From positions 1-64,000 of the forward strand of contig CAZSLC010000010.1 in the NCBI GenBank assembly GCA_964607675.1: DNA of 64,000 nt. Direction: 5' to 3'. The stretch is from CAZSLC01 sp964607675. GTDB lineage: Bacteria; Bacteroidota; Bacteroidia; Bacteroidales; UBA932. Under the pieces are notes generated by a model. It saw only the letters and a list, made by a program, of their open reading frames with translations. It had not been told where the DNA came from and searched no databases. A program made the translations under genes and the position numbers. Positions within the stretch are counted from its first letter, which is position 1, and every line of letters begins with the position of its first letter. Below are positions 15,117-24,992 of this stretch, piece by piece.

Positions 15117-17060
15117 ATGTTTAGTAGATTATCTAATTATATAACCACCCACTACATCAGTAGATTTTGGGTGCTTTTTATAGATGTTCTTAGTTCATCT
15201 CTCTCTTCTATTGCTATTTATTGGACTATTAATTTTCTTACAAGCAATAAAATAGATCTCAAATACTATTTATATATTGGGGTTTTTTCTGCCATTGTAT
15301 CAACAATACTTTCATTGCTTTTTAAAACGCACTATGGTATAATACGTCATACTACAATGAGAGAAATGTGGCGTATTCTAAATACATCTTTCTTGAAAGG
15401 TATCACAATGTTTTTTGCAATTTACCTTTCATCAATAGATGAACAGATGCATTATATCCCATTAAAAATACTTGTGGCAGAGTTAGCAGACGTGGTTCTT
15501 ACCCTTTTTGTACTTTTGATAATAAGAGTTTTATTATCTAATCTCTATATATTAATTATTAAAAATATTAAAGTAGAAGATACCCATAGAACTCTAATAT
15601 ATGGTGACGATAATGAGGCTGTATCTACATTGGGGATGATAGATAATTCTAATGGCAATATATATCAGTGTATCGGGTTTATTACTTTTGCTAATTCGAA
15701 ATCTAAAAAGAGGTTGTGCGGTTTTCCTGTATTTGAAGTTTCTAATGAGAGAATTTTTCAAAAAGTTACGGTATTATCAAATATTGATTCAATTATTTTT
15801 CCATCATTTGATTCCCTTAGAAATGAAAAGGATAGAATTGTAGAATATTGTACTAGGAGAAAAATTAATGTATTAATAAAGCCACGACTCAACAATGTAA
15901 TAGACTCGTCAAATATGCTCCTACCAATCAGAGAAATTAAAATTGAGGATTTATTAGGAAGAGATGAAGTCGAAATAAATATGGGTAGTATTAAGTCCTT
16001 TCTAAACAATAAGATTATTCTTGTTACTGGAGCTGCTGGATCTATTGGAGGGGAGTTGTGCAGGCAGCTTACTGCTCTCAATTTTAAAAAATTGATTATG
16101 CTTGATGTTGCAGAAACCCCACTTCATAATATGCAACTCGAATTTAATAAATTCTATAACGGGTTACCTATAGAATTTATTATTGCAGATGTGAGATCTT
16201 CTAAAAAAATGGAAAGTGTTTTTGCCAATTATAAACCTAATGTTGTGTTTCATGCTGCTGCTTATAAACATGTCCCTCTAATGGAATCCTTCCCTTGTGA
16301 ATCTATTGGAGTCAATGTATTCGGAACTAAAAATATAGCGGACCTTTCGGTAAAATATCAGGTGGAAAAATTTGTTATGATTTCTACAGACAAAGCAGTT
16401 AATCCTGCAAATGTTATGGGAGCTTCAAAACGTATAGCAGAGATTTATGTACAATCTTTAGGAAAACATATATCTGAAAATAGCAACTATAAAGAAACAA
16501 CAACAAAATTTATAACTACAAGGTTTGGGAATGTTCTTGGCTCTAACGGATCTGTTATTCCATATTTTAGAGATCAGATAGCTTCAGGTGGGCCAGTTAC
16601 AGTTACTGACCCTGAGATTGTTAGATATTTTATGACTATCCCAGAGGCCACAAAATTGGTGATGGAGGCAGCCACAATGGGCAAAGGTGATGAGATTTTT
16701 GTATTTGATATGGGTAAACCAGTAAAAATTCTTGATTTGGCAAAGAAGATGATTCATCTTGCAGGCTTAGAAATAGATAAGGATATACAAATTAAAATTA
16801 TTGGGCTCAGACCTGGAGAAAAATTGTATGAAGAATTATTAAATAATGGAGAGAACACAATAGAAACTCTCCATAAAAAAATCTTTTTAGCAAAGGTAAA
16901 AGGTTGTAGATTTGGAGATATTGTCGGATTATTAGAGGAACTTAAAATCGCCTCTGATAGTAATGATTCGGAAAAAACAGTCTCTGTTATGAAAAAGATT
17001 GTCCCTGAATTTATAAGTTGTAATTCTAAATATGAAAAATTAGATAAACAATATGATTAA
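15117..17060 (+). CDS. CapD/PglF-type nucleotide-sugar 4,6-dehydratase (membrane)
   Basis: 647 residues. Four N-terminal transmembrane segments (about 15-130) precede a CoA_binding-like Rossmann region and a C-terminal extended-SDR catalytic domain. VTGAAGSIGGELCRQ near residue 302 is the NAD(P)-binding loop; FHAAAYKHVPLME and STDKAVNPANVMGASKR near 422-438 carry the family's catalytic Asp-Lys and Met-xxx-Lys arrangement. Enzymes of this type convert UDP-GlcNAc to a 4-keto-6-deoxy sugar, the first step to bacillosamine or FucNAc-type sugars. The 3' end overlaps the following glycosyltransferase by 8 bases. Confidence 0.9.
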   Translation: MFSRLSNYITTHYISRFWVLFIDVLSSSLSSIAIYWTINFLTSNKIDLKYYLYIGVFSAIVSTILSLLFKTHYGIIRHTTMREMWRILNTSFLKGITMFFAIYLSSIDEQMHYIPLKILVAELADVVLTLFVLLIIRVLLSNLYILIIKNIKVEDTHRTLIYGDDNEAVSTLGMIDNSNGNIYQCIGFITFANSKSKKRLCGFPVFEVSNERIFQKVTVLSNIDSIIFPSFDSLRNEKDRIVEYCTRRKINVLIKPRLNNVIDSSNMLLPIREIKIEDLLGRDEVEINMGSIKSFLNNKIILVTGAAGSIGGELCRQLTALNFKKLIMLDVAETPLHNMQLEFNKFYNGLPIEFIIADVRSSKKMESVFANYKPNVVFHAAAYKHVPLMESFPCESIGVNVFGTKNIADLSVKYQVEKFVMISTDKAVNPANVMGASKRIAEIYVQSLGKHISENSNYKETTTKFITTRFGNVLGSNGSVIPYFRDQIASGGPVTVTDPEIVRYFMTIPEATKLVMEAATMGKGDEIFVFDMGKPVKILDLAKKMIHLAGLEIDKDIQIKIIGLRPGEKLYEELLNNGENTIETLHKKIFLAKVKGCRFGDIVGLLEELKIASDSNDSEKTVSVMKKIVPEFISCNSKYEKLDKQYD

Positions 17061-18000
17061 TCCTAAATTTTCAATTATTATACCATGTTATAATTCTCAG
17101 AAAACTATTGCAAATAGTATCGATTCTGTCATTTCGCAGAATTATACCAATTTCGATATAATTGTTGTTAATGATGGCTCTATAGATAACACTAAAGATA
17201 TCATACTATCTTATTGTGATAGATTTCCTAATGTTACCCTTATCAGTAAAGGAAATAGTGGAGTTTCAACAGCTCGAAACAGAGGTTTAGATGCAGCGAC
17301 TGGGGATTATATTTTTTTTATGGATAGTGATGATGCATTAGATCCATATATGCTAAAAAAGATTGCAAAAACTATCGAAAGAAATGATTGTGATTTAGTG
17401 CTATTTGGACATAAAATTGTTTCTAAAGAGGGGAAAATAATAAAAAAGAATCCGATAAAAACAGATGTAAAGAATCCTTTACTATCTTTTTTAGATGGTA
17501 AAATTAGTATAAATATATGGTCATTGGTTGCTAAAAAAGAGTGTTATTTTTCTGATTCAATCATTAGATTTAATCCAAACATTTACTTATATGAGGATTT
17601 GGAGGTAATAGTTCAGTTATTAAACAATTCTAAAAAAATATTTTATTTAAAAGACTTGTTGTATAGTTATTTAGAGAATTCATCGTATTTGCTAAGTGAA
17701 AAAGAGTACACTGAAAAAAAATTCTCTTCAATATTAGCTTGGTCGAATATATTCTCTTATGTGAAAGAAAATGATTTCTCTTCAAAGATTTTGAATTCGA
17801 CCTACAATAGATTAGTGTATTCATATATCAAACAAAGGAAATTATATTTAGATGGAGATTATTTTACAGATTCATTAGATCAATTGTTTGAAAAATATGA
17901 ATATTTAATAAAAAAGTATCCCCCTTTTCATTTTACAAAATTTTTTGTTCGTAATGTTGTTAATATATTGCTGTACAAAACTTCAAACGATAAATTTTAA
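17053..18000 (+). CDS. Family 2 glycosyltransferase
   Basis: 315 residues. The GT-A start (FSIIIPCYNSQKTIANSIDSV), VVNDGSIDNT and FFMDSDDAL (Asp-x-Asp metal site near residue 93) are all intact, and a lysine- and aromatic-rich C-terminal part follows. It transfers a sugar from a nucleotide donor to the lipid-linked repeat at the cytoplasmic membrane face. The acceptor is unknown. Very AT-rich coding, like the rest of this locus. Confidence 0.9.
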   Translation: MINPKFSIIIPCYNSQKTIANSIDSVISQNYTNFDIIVVNDGSIDNTKDIILSYCDRFPNVTLISKGNSGVSTARNRGLDAATGDYIFFMDSDDALDPYMLKKIAKTIERNDCDLVLFGHKIVSKEGKIIKKNPIKTDVKNPLLSFLDGKISINIWSLVAKKECYFSDSIIRFNPNIYLYEDLEVIVQLLNNSKKIFYLKDLLYSYLENSSYLLSEKEYTEKKFSSILAWSNIFSYVKENDFSSKILNSTYNRLVYSYIKQRKLYLDGDYFTDSLDQLFEKYEYLIKKYPPFHFTKFFVRNVVNILLYKTSNDKF

Positions 18001-18017
18001 AATTATTATTAATTTCA

Positions 18018-18025
18018 TACTTTTG
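18018..18025 (+). promoter_or_regulatory. Internal promoter before the Wza-like export gene
   Basis: TACTTTTG lies between the glycosyltransferase stop and the export gene. It ends 2 bases before the ATG at 18028, so the ATG at 18055 is taken as the start. Confidence 0.5.
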
Positions 18026-18054
18026 TTATGAAATCAGAAATCACTTATTGTATT

Positions 18055-20427
18055 ATGTCTCAAAAAATTAAAATATTAATTCTTATAGTATCATTTTTAA
18101 GTTTTTCATTTCTATCTTATAGCCAAAATGGCACGGCAAATGAGATCAAAATGGCAAAAGAAATGGCAAAAAAACAAGGCTACAGCGAGAAAGAGATAGA
18201 AAAAATGTTTACTACTTCGAAAAAGGGGGAGGAGATAAAACAAAACGATGCAGAACTTGAATTGATGAGGAGTGTTACAAAAGACGGGGTAGTTGCTATG
18301 AGAATGGACACTACTTTATTTAAGAAAATGGCTCATCTTGATTCTTTAAAAAAGGTAGAAGCTAATAAAATTAAAATATATGGACATGAGATGTTTGAAT
18401 CGACATATCTCAATTTCATTCCAAGTTTAAATATTCCTACGCCATCCAATTATGTTTTGGCACCTGGAGATGAAGTAGTCCTTGATATATGGGGCGCTTC
18501 ATATCTTCATCTCACCGAGACTATTTCTCCTGAAGGGAGTATTAATATTCCTGAAATAGGACCTGTATATTTGATAGGATATACGATTCAAAAAGCACAA
18601 AATCACCTCAAATCGTACTTGTCAAAATATTATTCTGGTCTTGAAAAAAGTGAAAACACGTATATCAGATTGGCTCTTGGGAAAATTAGAACAATTACAA
18701 TAAATGTTGTCGGAGATGTAAAAAAGCCTGGGACTTATACATTACCATCACTATCAACGATTTTGTCTGGGTTATATCTGGCTGGAGGACCTACAGACGT
18801 TGGAACATTAAGAAATATCAAATTGTATAGAGGCAATAAGTTAGTTACTACTTTTGACCTTTATTCTTTCTTTTTTGAGGGAAATGTCAATTCAAGCGTA
18901 AGACTTGAAGATAATGATGTATTAATAGTTGGCGAATATGTCAATTTAGTGAAAATTGTTGGAGCCATTAAACGTCCGATGGTATATGAAATTAATAAAA
19001 ACGAAACTGTGGAGGATTTACTTAAATACTCTGGGGGTTTTAAAGGTGAAGCAAATAGCACAATTATTCATATTAATAGAGTAGTTGGTACTCAGATGGA
19101 AAGTCATGATGTCCCTTCAGAAAATTTTTCAAGTTTTGTAATCAATGATGGAGACTCTGTAACAGTGATGTCAAATAGATTAGAATACAAAAACGAAGTT
19201 CACCTCTCAGGAGCAGTTGTAAATGCTGGATCATATTCTATATCAGATTCTATCGGCACTTTATCAAAATTATTAAAAGTGGCAGGTGGTATTAGAGAAG
19301 ATGCATACCTCGATAGAGGATATATACAAAGATTGGCAGAGAATAAAGACACCTTAGGAATCAATTTTGTAGTTAGAGATATTTTAGATGGAACGAATGA
19401 TGTTCTGTTGTCGAGCGGAGACAGCATTAAAATTTTCCCATCTCAGGAATTAGTAGATTATCAATACATAATTACAACAGGCGAGCTAAATAAACCCGAC
19501 ACACTTTCTTTCATGAAAGGAATGACCATTGGGGATGCTATTTTATTGTCGAAAGGTTTTAAAACAGGTGCTTCGCGTTCAAATATCGATGTTGCAAGGA
19601 GAATCGTCCGTGATATAAATCAAACCACATTGGATACAATATCAATTGTATATAACTTGGATTTCATTAATAATAAAAATGATATAAATTTCGAATTATC
19701 TCCTTTTGATATCATTTTGGTCAGAAATATGCCTCAATTTAAAGAACAACAGACAATTACTATAAGTGGAGAGGTATTATTTCCAGGTGAATATGTTGTT
19801 GAAAAGAATATAGTTAGACTATCAGATATTGTTAATAAAGCTGGAGGAATTAATTCTGATGCTTATTCCAAAGGGGCAGTTCTAATTAGAAAATTTTCAG
19901 ACGAAGAGTATTCTAGATTGAAGTTGGCCATAAAAATCTCTAAAAAACAAGCAGGGACTGATTCAACATTGATTGAAGATATTGATAGAAATGAGGGTTA
20001 TAGAGTAGGAATTGATTTTGACGAGGCACTCTCAAAGCCTGGATCTTATTCAGATGTTATATTAAAAACAGGAGATAAGATTTTAATTCCAAAAATGAAT
20101 AATACTGTAAAAATATCAGGTGCTGTTCTATTTAAAAATGTGGTCTCATATAATCCTTCATTATCCCCAAAGGATTATGTTAACTTAGCAGGCGGGTATA
20201 TGAAACATGCAATGAAAAGACACACGTACATCGTCTATATGAATGGAAAAGTATCTAAAAAAGGTACTTCTAATTTTATAGTTGAACCTGGTTGTGAAAT
20301 TGTTGTTCCGATGAAAGATATTGACGGCAAAAATAGAGTTTCAGCTGCCGAAGTAGCCTCTATAGCTTCTTCTACAGCTTCTGTTGCTACAATGGTTGTA
20401 AGTATTGTATCATTGCTTAAAAAGTAG
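18055..20427 (+). CDS. Polysaccharide export outer-membrane protein (Wza-like, multiple SLBB domains)
   Basis: 790 residues from the ATG at 18055, which gives a clean signal peptide (MSQKIKILILIVSFLSFSFLSYSQ). A charged helix-rich linker (about 35-105) leads into a Poly_export domain (YVLAPGDEVVLDIWGA, SPEGSINIPEIGPVYLIG). At least five SLBB repeats follow, recognisable by phrases such as GDVKKPGTYTLPSLSTI, GAIKRPMVYEI, GAVVNAGSYSI and GEVLFPGEYVV. It ends in a hydrophobic segment. The protein should form the outer-membrane channel for the polysaccharide, working with the Wzz-like protein encoded 4 bases downstream. Confidence 0.9.
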   Translation: MSQKIKILILIVSFLSFSFLSYSQNGTANEIKMAKEMAKKQGYSEKEIEKMFTTSKKGEEIKQNDAELELMRSVTKDGVVAMRMDTTLFKKMAHLDSLKKVEANKIKIYGHEMFESTYLNFIPSLNIPTPSNYVLAPGDEVVLDIWGASYLHLTETISPEGSINIPEIGPVYLIGYTIQKAQNHLKSYLSKYYSGLEKSENTYIRLALGKIRTITINVVGDVKKPGTYTLPSLSTILSGLYLAGGPTDVGTLRNIKLYRGNKLVTTFDLYSFFFEGNVNSSVRLEDNDVLIVGEYVNLVKIVGAIKRPMVYEINKNETVEDLLKYSGGFKGEANSTIIHINRVVGTQMESHDVPSENFSSFVINDGDSVTVMSNRLEYKNEVHLSGAVVNAGSYSISDSIGTLSKLLKVAGGIREDAYLDRGYIQRLAENKDTLGINFVVRDILDGTNDVLLSSGDSIKIFPSQELVDYQYIITTGELNKPDTLSFMKGMTIGDAILLSKGFKTGASRSNIDVARRIVRDINQTTLDTISIVYNLDFINNKNDINFELSPFDIILVRNMPQFKEQQTITISGEVLFPGEYVVEKNIVRLSDIVNKAGGINSDAYSKGAVLIRKFSDEEYSRLKLAIKISKKQAGTDSTLIEDIDRNEGYRVGIDFDEALSKPGSYSDVILKTGDKILIPKMNNTVKISGAVLFKNVVSYNPSLSPKDYVNLAGGYMKHAMKRHTYIVYMNGKVSKKGTSNFIVEPGCEIVVPMKDIDGKNRVSAAEVASIASSTASVATMVVSIVSLLKK

Positions 20428-20431
20428 AAAT

Positions 20432-21529
20432 ATGAGTAATAAGGAGATAGATATCATTGCATTGTTTAGAAGATTATGGACTAAAAAGAGATTTATATTT
20501 ATATTTATTTTATCTACTCTTTTTGTTGGGATTATTGTTGCCTTTTCTTCTCCTAAAATATTTAAATCTACTTGTGTTTTTGTAACACAAAGTTATTCCA
20601 AGTCTGCATCAAATTCATTGTCATCGTTTGCAGCCTTTGCTGGTATTAACTTAGGCGATATGGGATCCTCTCAGAATTTGTCCCCTAAGGTATATCCTAT
20701 TATTTTTAAAAACATTAATTTTCAAAAAGATATGATGAATACTAACATTACCATTTCTGGTATTGATCATCCTGTTACTTTATTTGATTACTTTACAGAT
20801 AAAAAATATTCTAAATTTAATATTATAGATTTTGTTAGAAAATATACCATTGGATTACCAGGACAAATTATAGGATTATTTAAAAAAGATGGCAAAGGAG
20901 TTGACACTTCCATCAATAAAATCAATGATCCATCACTTACATATGTTTCATCACAAGAAAAAGCATTTATTTCTAAGTTGAATAGTGCGTTAAAAATGGA
21001 ACTTAATGATAAAGAAGGATATATTACAATTGAAGTTGAAATGCCAGAGGCAATAGCTGCTGCGCAAGTAGCAAAAGCATCATTTGACCTTCTGCAAAAA
21101 TATGTGACCTCTTTTAAGATACAAAAAGCACAAGATAATTTGAAATATGTGGATGAAAGATATTTAGAGGCAAAAGATAATTTCGAAAATAAACAAATTG
21201 AGTATGCCAAATTCAAAGATTCAAATAGGATAATTTCGAGTGCAGTTGCCTCTATACAAGAAGAAAAACTAAAATCTGAATACGAGTTGTCAAATGCCAT
21301 TTTTGAAGAACTTGCAAGACAAAAATTGCAGGTTAGTCTTAAAGTAAAAGAAGACACCCCTATTTTGACCCCTGTTGAGCCACCAATTGTTCCAAATAGT
21401 AGTAGTAAACCAAGAAAAAGTTTAATTATTATTTCGTTTTTACTTCTTGGAATAGTGCTTTCATCAGGCACTGTATTGGTTCTTGATGCCTTGAAAAATG
21501 AAAACATTAAATCATTAAGTGATTGGTAA
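20432..21529 (+). CDS. Wzz-type chain-length determinant / polysaccharide co-polymerase
   Basis: 365 residues from the ATG at 20432, starting 4 bases after the Wza-like stop. A cytoplasmic N-terminal segment (NKEIDIIALFRRLW) is followed by transmembrane helix 1 (about 20-42), a long periplasmic helical domain with PEAIAAAQVAKASFDLLQ, and transmembrane helix 2 near 330-352 preceded by PPIVPNSSSKPRK. This is the Wzz/PCP layout. No Walker motifs or C-terminal tyrosine cluster are present, so a tyrosine autokinase (Wzc) part is missing. It sets polymer length in the inner membrane together with a polymerase that is not encoded nearby. Confidence 0.88.
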   Translation: MSNKEIDIIALFRRLWTKKRFIFIFILSTLFVGIIVAFSSPKIFKSTCVFVTQSYSKSASNSLSSFAAFAGINLGDMGSSQNLSPKVYPIIFKNINFQKDMMNTNITISGIDHPVTLFDYFTDKKYSKFNIIDFVRKYTIGLPGQIIGLFKKDGKGVDTSINKINDPSLTYVSSQEKAFISKLNSALKMELNDKEGYITIEVEMPEAIAAAQVAKASFDLLQKYVTSFKIQKAQDNLKYVDERYLEAKDNFENKQIEYAKFKDSNRIISSAVASIQEEKLKSEYELSNAIFEELARQKLQVSLKVKEDTPILTPVEPPIVPNSSSKPRKSLIIISFLLLGIVLSSGTVLVLDALKNENIKSLSDW

Positions 21530-21535
21530 TTAATT

Positions 21536-22366
21536 ATGAATTTATTATTAACTGGAGCAAGTGGTTTTTTAGGATGCAACATACTTCCAATACTTGAAAA
21601 ACAATATTCTGTCTATCCTTTTAATCATATTCAGTTAAGTAATTTGACTCATCTAAATCGTCACTATAATATAGTTCTTCATTTGGCTGGTTTAGCTCAT
21701 GTTAAATCAAAAGGACAATTTGCTTTAAATAAATTCTTAGATAATAATTATTACTCTACTTATTTTCTTTGCTATCTCTTAGAACACAATTTACCTGAAC
21801 AGTTCGTTTATATAAGTTCTGCTTCAGTATATGGGTTGTCTGAAGGTGAAGATATCAATGAAGAGAGCCCATTGTTAGGAAATACACCATATGCATTAAG
21901 TAAGATAATAACTGAACAATTTTTAATCAAATGGTCCTATGATAGGGGGGTTAAATTAGTTATTCTTCGTCCACCATTAATTGTTGGCAAAAATCCAAAA
22001 GGGAATCTAAAATCCATGATTGATGGTATTAACAATTATAGATATTTATCTATTGGAGGAGGTAAAGCTCGTAAGAGTATGCTAATGGCCGATGATATTG
22101 GTCGGATTATCCCATTATTAGATAACAAAGAGGGAATCTATAATCTTTGCGATACCTATTCTCCTTCTTTTCGAGAGATGGAAACTCTTATTTCACATCA
22201 ACTTGGTAGAGTTGTTCCAAAATCTATCCCTTTGTTTTTATCTAATTTGTTAATTGGCAAAGAGAAAAGTAACAAAATGGCTAAAACTTTAACTTTTTCA
22301 AATGAAAAAGCTCGTAAGCAACTTGGATGGACGCCATTATCAGTTCTTGATAATTTTAAAATATAA
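21536..22366 (+). CDS. NAD-dependent sugar epimerase/dehydratase
   Basis: 276 residues, extended-SDR family. The N-terminal LLLTGASGFLGCNIL loop binds NAD(P). SSASVYG and YALSK (Tyr-xxx-Lys) form the catalytic pair, and LRPPLIVGKNPKGN is the substrate loop. At under 280 residues it is short for GalE and resembles the WbpV/WcaG-like reductases encoded next to WecA-type transferases. It probably makes the first sugar (QuiNAc- or FucNAc-like) used by the transferase downstream. Its stop overlaps the next start by one base. Confidence 0.88.
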   Translation: MNLLLTGASGFLGCNILPILEKQYSVYPFNHIQLSNLTHLNRHYNIVLHLAGLAHVKSKGQFALNKFLDNNYYSTYFLCYLLEHNLPEQFVYISSASVYGLSEGEDINEESPLLGNTPYALSKIITEQFLIKWSYDRGVKLVILRPPLIVGKNPKGNLKSMIDGINNYRYLSIGGGKARKSMLMADDIGRIIPLLDNKEGIYNLCDTYSPSFREMETLISHQLGRVVPKSIPLFLSNLLIGKEKSNKMAKTLTFSNEKARKQLGWTPLSVLDNFKI

Positions 22367-23352
22367 TGGATATAATTGAATTTTTTCTTTACCTATTATT
22401 GGGAGTAATATTATACTTTTTTGAATTTTATTACATAAAATTTGCAAAAAAAAATAATATATTAGATATTCCTAATGACAGGAGTTCACATACATCCCCA
22501 ATAGTTAGAGGTGGAGGAATAATTATATATCTATCATCAATTATCTATTTTTTTATCTCAGGATTCCATTTCCCTTGGTTTATGCTTGGTTTGACAATTA
22601 TATTTTTCATTAGTTTTGTGGATGATATAAAACCATTTTTTTTTCATGTCAAATTACCTGTCCATTTTATAGTTATTGCTCTATTATTATACCAATACGG
22701 ACTTTTTTATTCAAGGTGGCAATATGCTGTAATAGCACTATTCGGATGTGTCGGGATAATTAATGCATTCAATTTTATGGATGGTATAAATGGTATTACT
22801 TGTGGGTATAGTTTTATTACACTTTCTACACTTCTATATATCAATAACTATGTATTTCGTTTCGTCGATCCAGTGTTTATCTATATTTCTATTGTTCCTA
22901 TTTTAATCCTTGCCATTTTTAATTTTAGAAAAAATGCAAAATGTTTTATTGGGGATGTGGGTTCAATGAGTATTGCCTATATCATCTTATTTTTATTGGG
23001 GATATTGATATTATATTCAAGAGAGTTTACATATATCTTATTTCTCGCAGTATATGGCGTAGATACAATTTTGACAATATATCATAGAATAATGTTGAAA
23101 GAGAACATATTGTTACCACATAGAAAACATGCATATCAGATAATGGCTAATGAATTAAAAATTCCGCATGTATATGTCTCTCTAATATATATGGGAATTC
23201 AACTAATTATAAATATTGGCTTATTTATATTCTTTGAATACAAGTATATTTATTTAATTTTAGTATTTGTCATTTTATCTCTGATCTATATTATTTTTAT
23301 GAAAAAGTATTTCAAACTTCATATAAATATGAATTCTCAAGTAAATAAGTAA
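22366..23352 (+). CDS. WecA/MraY-like initiating sugar-phosphate transferase
   Basis: 328 residues with about 10-11 transmembrane segments. Family signatures are RSSHTSPIVRGGG, the VDDIKP acidic motif, NAFNFMDGINGI (catalytic Asp) and FIGDVGSM, and LLPHRKHAYQ near the C terminus supplies the conserved His-x-x-His-like loop. It transfers a sugar-1-phosphate to undecaprenyl phosphate, starting the repeat unit. Overlaps its upstream neighbour by one base and abuts the next gene, so the three are translationally coupled. Confidence 0.92.
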   Translation: MDIIEFFLYLLLGVILYFFEFYYIKFAKKNNILDIPNDRSSHTSPIVRGGGIIIYLSSIIYFFISGFHFPWFMLGLTIIFFISFVDDIKPFFFHVKLPVHFIVIALLLYQYGLFYSRWQYAVIALFGCVGIINAFNFMDGINGITCGYSFITLSTLLYINNYVFRFVDPVFIYISIVPILILAIFNFRKNAKCFIGDVGSMSIAYIILFLLGILILYSREFTYILFLAVYGVDTILTIYHRIMLKENILLPHRKHAYQIMANELKIPHVYVSLIYMGIQLIINIGLFIFFEYKYIYLILVFVILSLIYIIFMKKYFKLHINMNSQVNK

Positions 23353-24114
23353 ATGAAAGTATCTATTATTACTGCAACATATAATTGTGAAAATACTATA
23401 ACTACAACGATTAACTCAGTATTGTCCCAAACATATGACAATATAGAGTATATTATCATTGATGGAGGTTCCAAAGATTCAACATTAGATATTATCAGTA
23501 ATTACAAAGATTCTTTTAAAAATGGTAAAATCATTACAATAATAAGCGAAAGAGATAGTGGGGTATATGATGCTATGAATAAGGGGATTAACCTATCGAG
23601 CGGGGATATTATTGCTTTTATCAATTCTGACGATTATTATGTCAGTGACAACATTATCGAGGAAATGATCTCTATTTTTTCATCAGATGAACGAATTGAT
23701 GGGGTATATGCTAATATATACTATGTGAAAAGATATGATACTGAACATATATCTAGGAGATGGATAACTGGTACAAGGAGTTCTTTTATTGATGGTTGGC
23801 ACCCTGCCCATCCAGCGTTTTTTGTGAAAAAAAATATTTATGATAAATATGGCCGATTTAATTTACAGTACAAATTGGCTGCAGACTTTGAATTGATGCT
23901 TAGATTTATAGAAGTACACCATATAAATATCAAATATTATCCACATTTTATCATAAAGATGCGAGAGGGTGGAATGACAAATAATTCAATTAGAAACATT
24001 ATAAAGCAGAATATAGAGTGTATCAAGGCTTTTAGAAATAATGGTATCAAAATTAATATGATTACATACCCAGTTAAAAGGATATATTCTAAAGTGCTAC
24101 AGTTTCTAAATTGA
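23353..24114 (+). CDS. Family 2 glycosyltransferase (WcaA-like)
   Basis: 253 residues. GT-A motifs are ITATYNCENTITTTINSVLSQ, IIDGGSKDSTLDI and FINSDDYY (metal-binding Asp-Asp), followed by WHPAHPAFFVKKNIY and LAADFELMLRF, which are typical of the WcaA/WcaE-like colanic-acid branch. It starts directly after the stop of the WecA-like gene. Last gene of the polysaccharide run; its 3' end overlaps the opposite-strand HAD gene by 26 bases. Confidence 0.9.
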   Translation: MKVSIITATYNCENTITTTINSVLSQTYDNIEYIIIDGGSKDSTLDIISNYKDSFKNGKIITIISERDSGVYDAMNKGINLSSGDIIAFINSDDYYVSDNIIEEMISIFSSDERIDGVYANIYYVKRYDTEHISRRWITGTRSSFIDGWHPAHPAFFVKKNIYDKYGRFNLQYKLAADFELMLRFIEVHHINIKYYPHFIIKMREGGMTNNSIRNIIKQNIECIKAFRNNGIKINMITYPVKRIYSKVLQFLN

Positions 24115-24922
24115 TATCTGCTTTTATTTTATCTATAATAGCCTTAACTACCTTATCAATTTGTCCACCTCTACTATAGTCTGCTGGACATACATAATTG
24201 ACTCTATCCTCCCATAGAAGTTTTTCAACCTTTTCTTTTTGGTTTGTTGATGGATTATATACAGCGATTGAGTGTCCACCAAATTGCTTAACTAATTTCA
24301 TGCAAGGGATATCAGTGGCACCATCTCCAAAGTATATCATCCTTGCAAATGGTATTGGCCGTTTATACTCTGGCAAATATTCATTTACTTTTCTGTGATC
24401 TCTAATACTATGAACGCCTTTGTTTATCTTGAATAAAAACTGAGTTTTGGCTGTATAGTCTACGGCGACAGCGGGCCATACAGCAGTACCGTTTTCATAT
24501 AGAAATGAACAAGCAAATACTTTTTTAAATTCATGATATATGCTTGTCCCTTCAATCATCTCTATCAACCCAGAAGAGTTAATATAATGAACAATATCCA
24601 CCCCCTGTTGGTTGCCATATTCATTTATTAAGGAGAACCACTCTTTGACCCCATTGAAAAGCTGAACCATCCCTCCGAACTTTTGGAAAGATTCTCTTCG
24701 TAGCTCTACCCCTGAAATTTTAGCCTCGTCTATCATCAGTTTCATATAACATAGTATTTCACTTGCGTCTTGACTTTCAGATAGTTGTGAGCTTTTTTCC
24801 CAGAAGCCTTTAGGCTCTTTCCCAATTGCTTGAATGAATCCAAATTCTTGCATATTGGCTGGAGACAATGTCCCATCGAAATCATAAATTAAGGCCACGG
24901 TTGGTTTTGTGTTATTATTCAT
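24089..24922 (-). CDS. HAD-superfamily phosphatase
   Basis: 277 residues. HAD motif I is DFDGTLS (nucleophile Asp14, acid Asp16), motif II is the INSSG segment, and motif IV is FGDGATDIP. The central part forms a helical cap. It hydrolyses phosphate from an unknown small substrate. Transcribed against the polysaccharide locus, with its own promoter at 24950-24943, so functional coupling to that locus is not required. Confidence 0.85.
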   Translation of the reverse strand: MNNNTKPTVALIYDFDGTLSPANMQEFGFIQAIGKEPKGFWEKSSQLSESQDASEILCYMKLMIDEAKISGVELRRESFQKFGGMVQLFNGVKEWFSLINEYGNQQGVDIVHYINSSGLIEMIEGTSIYHEFKKVFACSFLYENGTAVWPAVAVDYTAKTQFLFKINKGVHSIRDHRKVNEYLPEYKRPIPFARMIYFGDGATDIPCMKLVKQFGGHSIAVYNPSTNQKEKVEKLLWEDRVNYVCPADYSRGGQIDKVVKAIIDKIKADINLETVAL

Positions 24923-24942
24923 ATATTAAATGCTTATATATA

Positions 24943-24950
24943 CAAAGATA
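24943..24950 (-). promoter_or_regulatory. -7 box of the HAD phosphatase gene
   Basis: TATCTTTG on the minus strand, 20 bases before the ATG at 24922. Confidence 0.6.
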
Positions 24951-24955
24951 AATTT

Positions 24956-24963
24956 TAATTTTG
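24956..24963 (+). promoter_or_regulatory. -7 box of the TapB-like gene
   Basis: TAATTTTG on the plus strand, 29 bases before the ATG at 24993. It is separated from the divergent HAD box by only 5 bases. Confidence 0.5.
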
Positions 24964-24992
24964 TATAGCATTCAATTAATATTTTTTTGAAT

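Noticed and set aside
20788..21582. 264-codon open frame antisense to the Wzz-like gene
   Set aside because: It lies wholly opposite a well-supported gene, has low-complexity Ser/Leu/Phe composition and shows no family motif.
13937..24114. Mobile island carrying the polysaccharide genes
   Set aside because: The region is AT-richer than its flanks, but no integrase, transposase, direct repeats or tRNA boundary were seen; low GC is usual for such loci.
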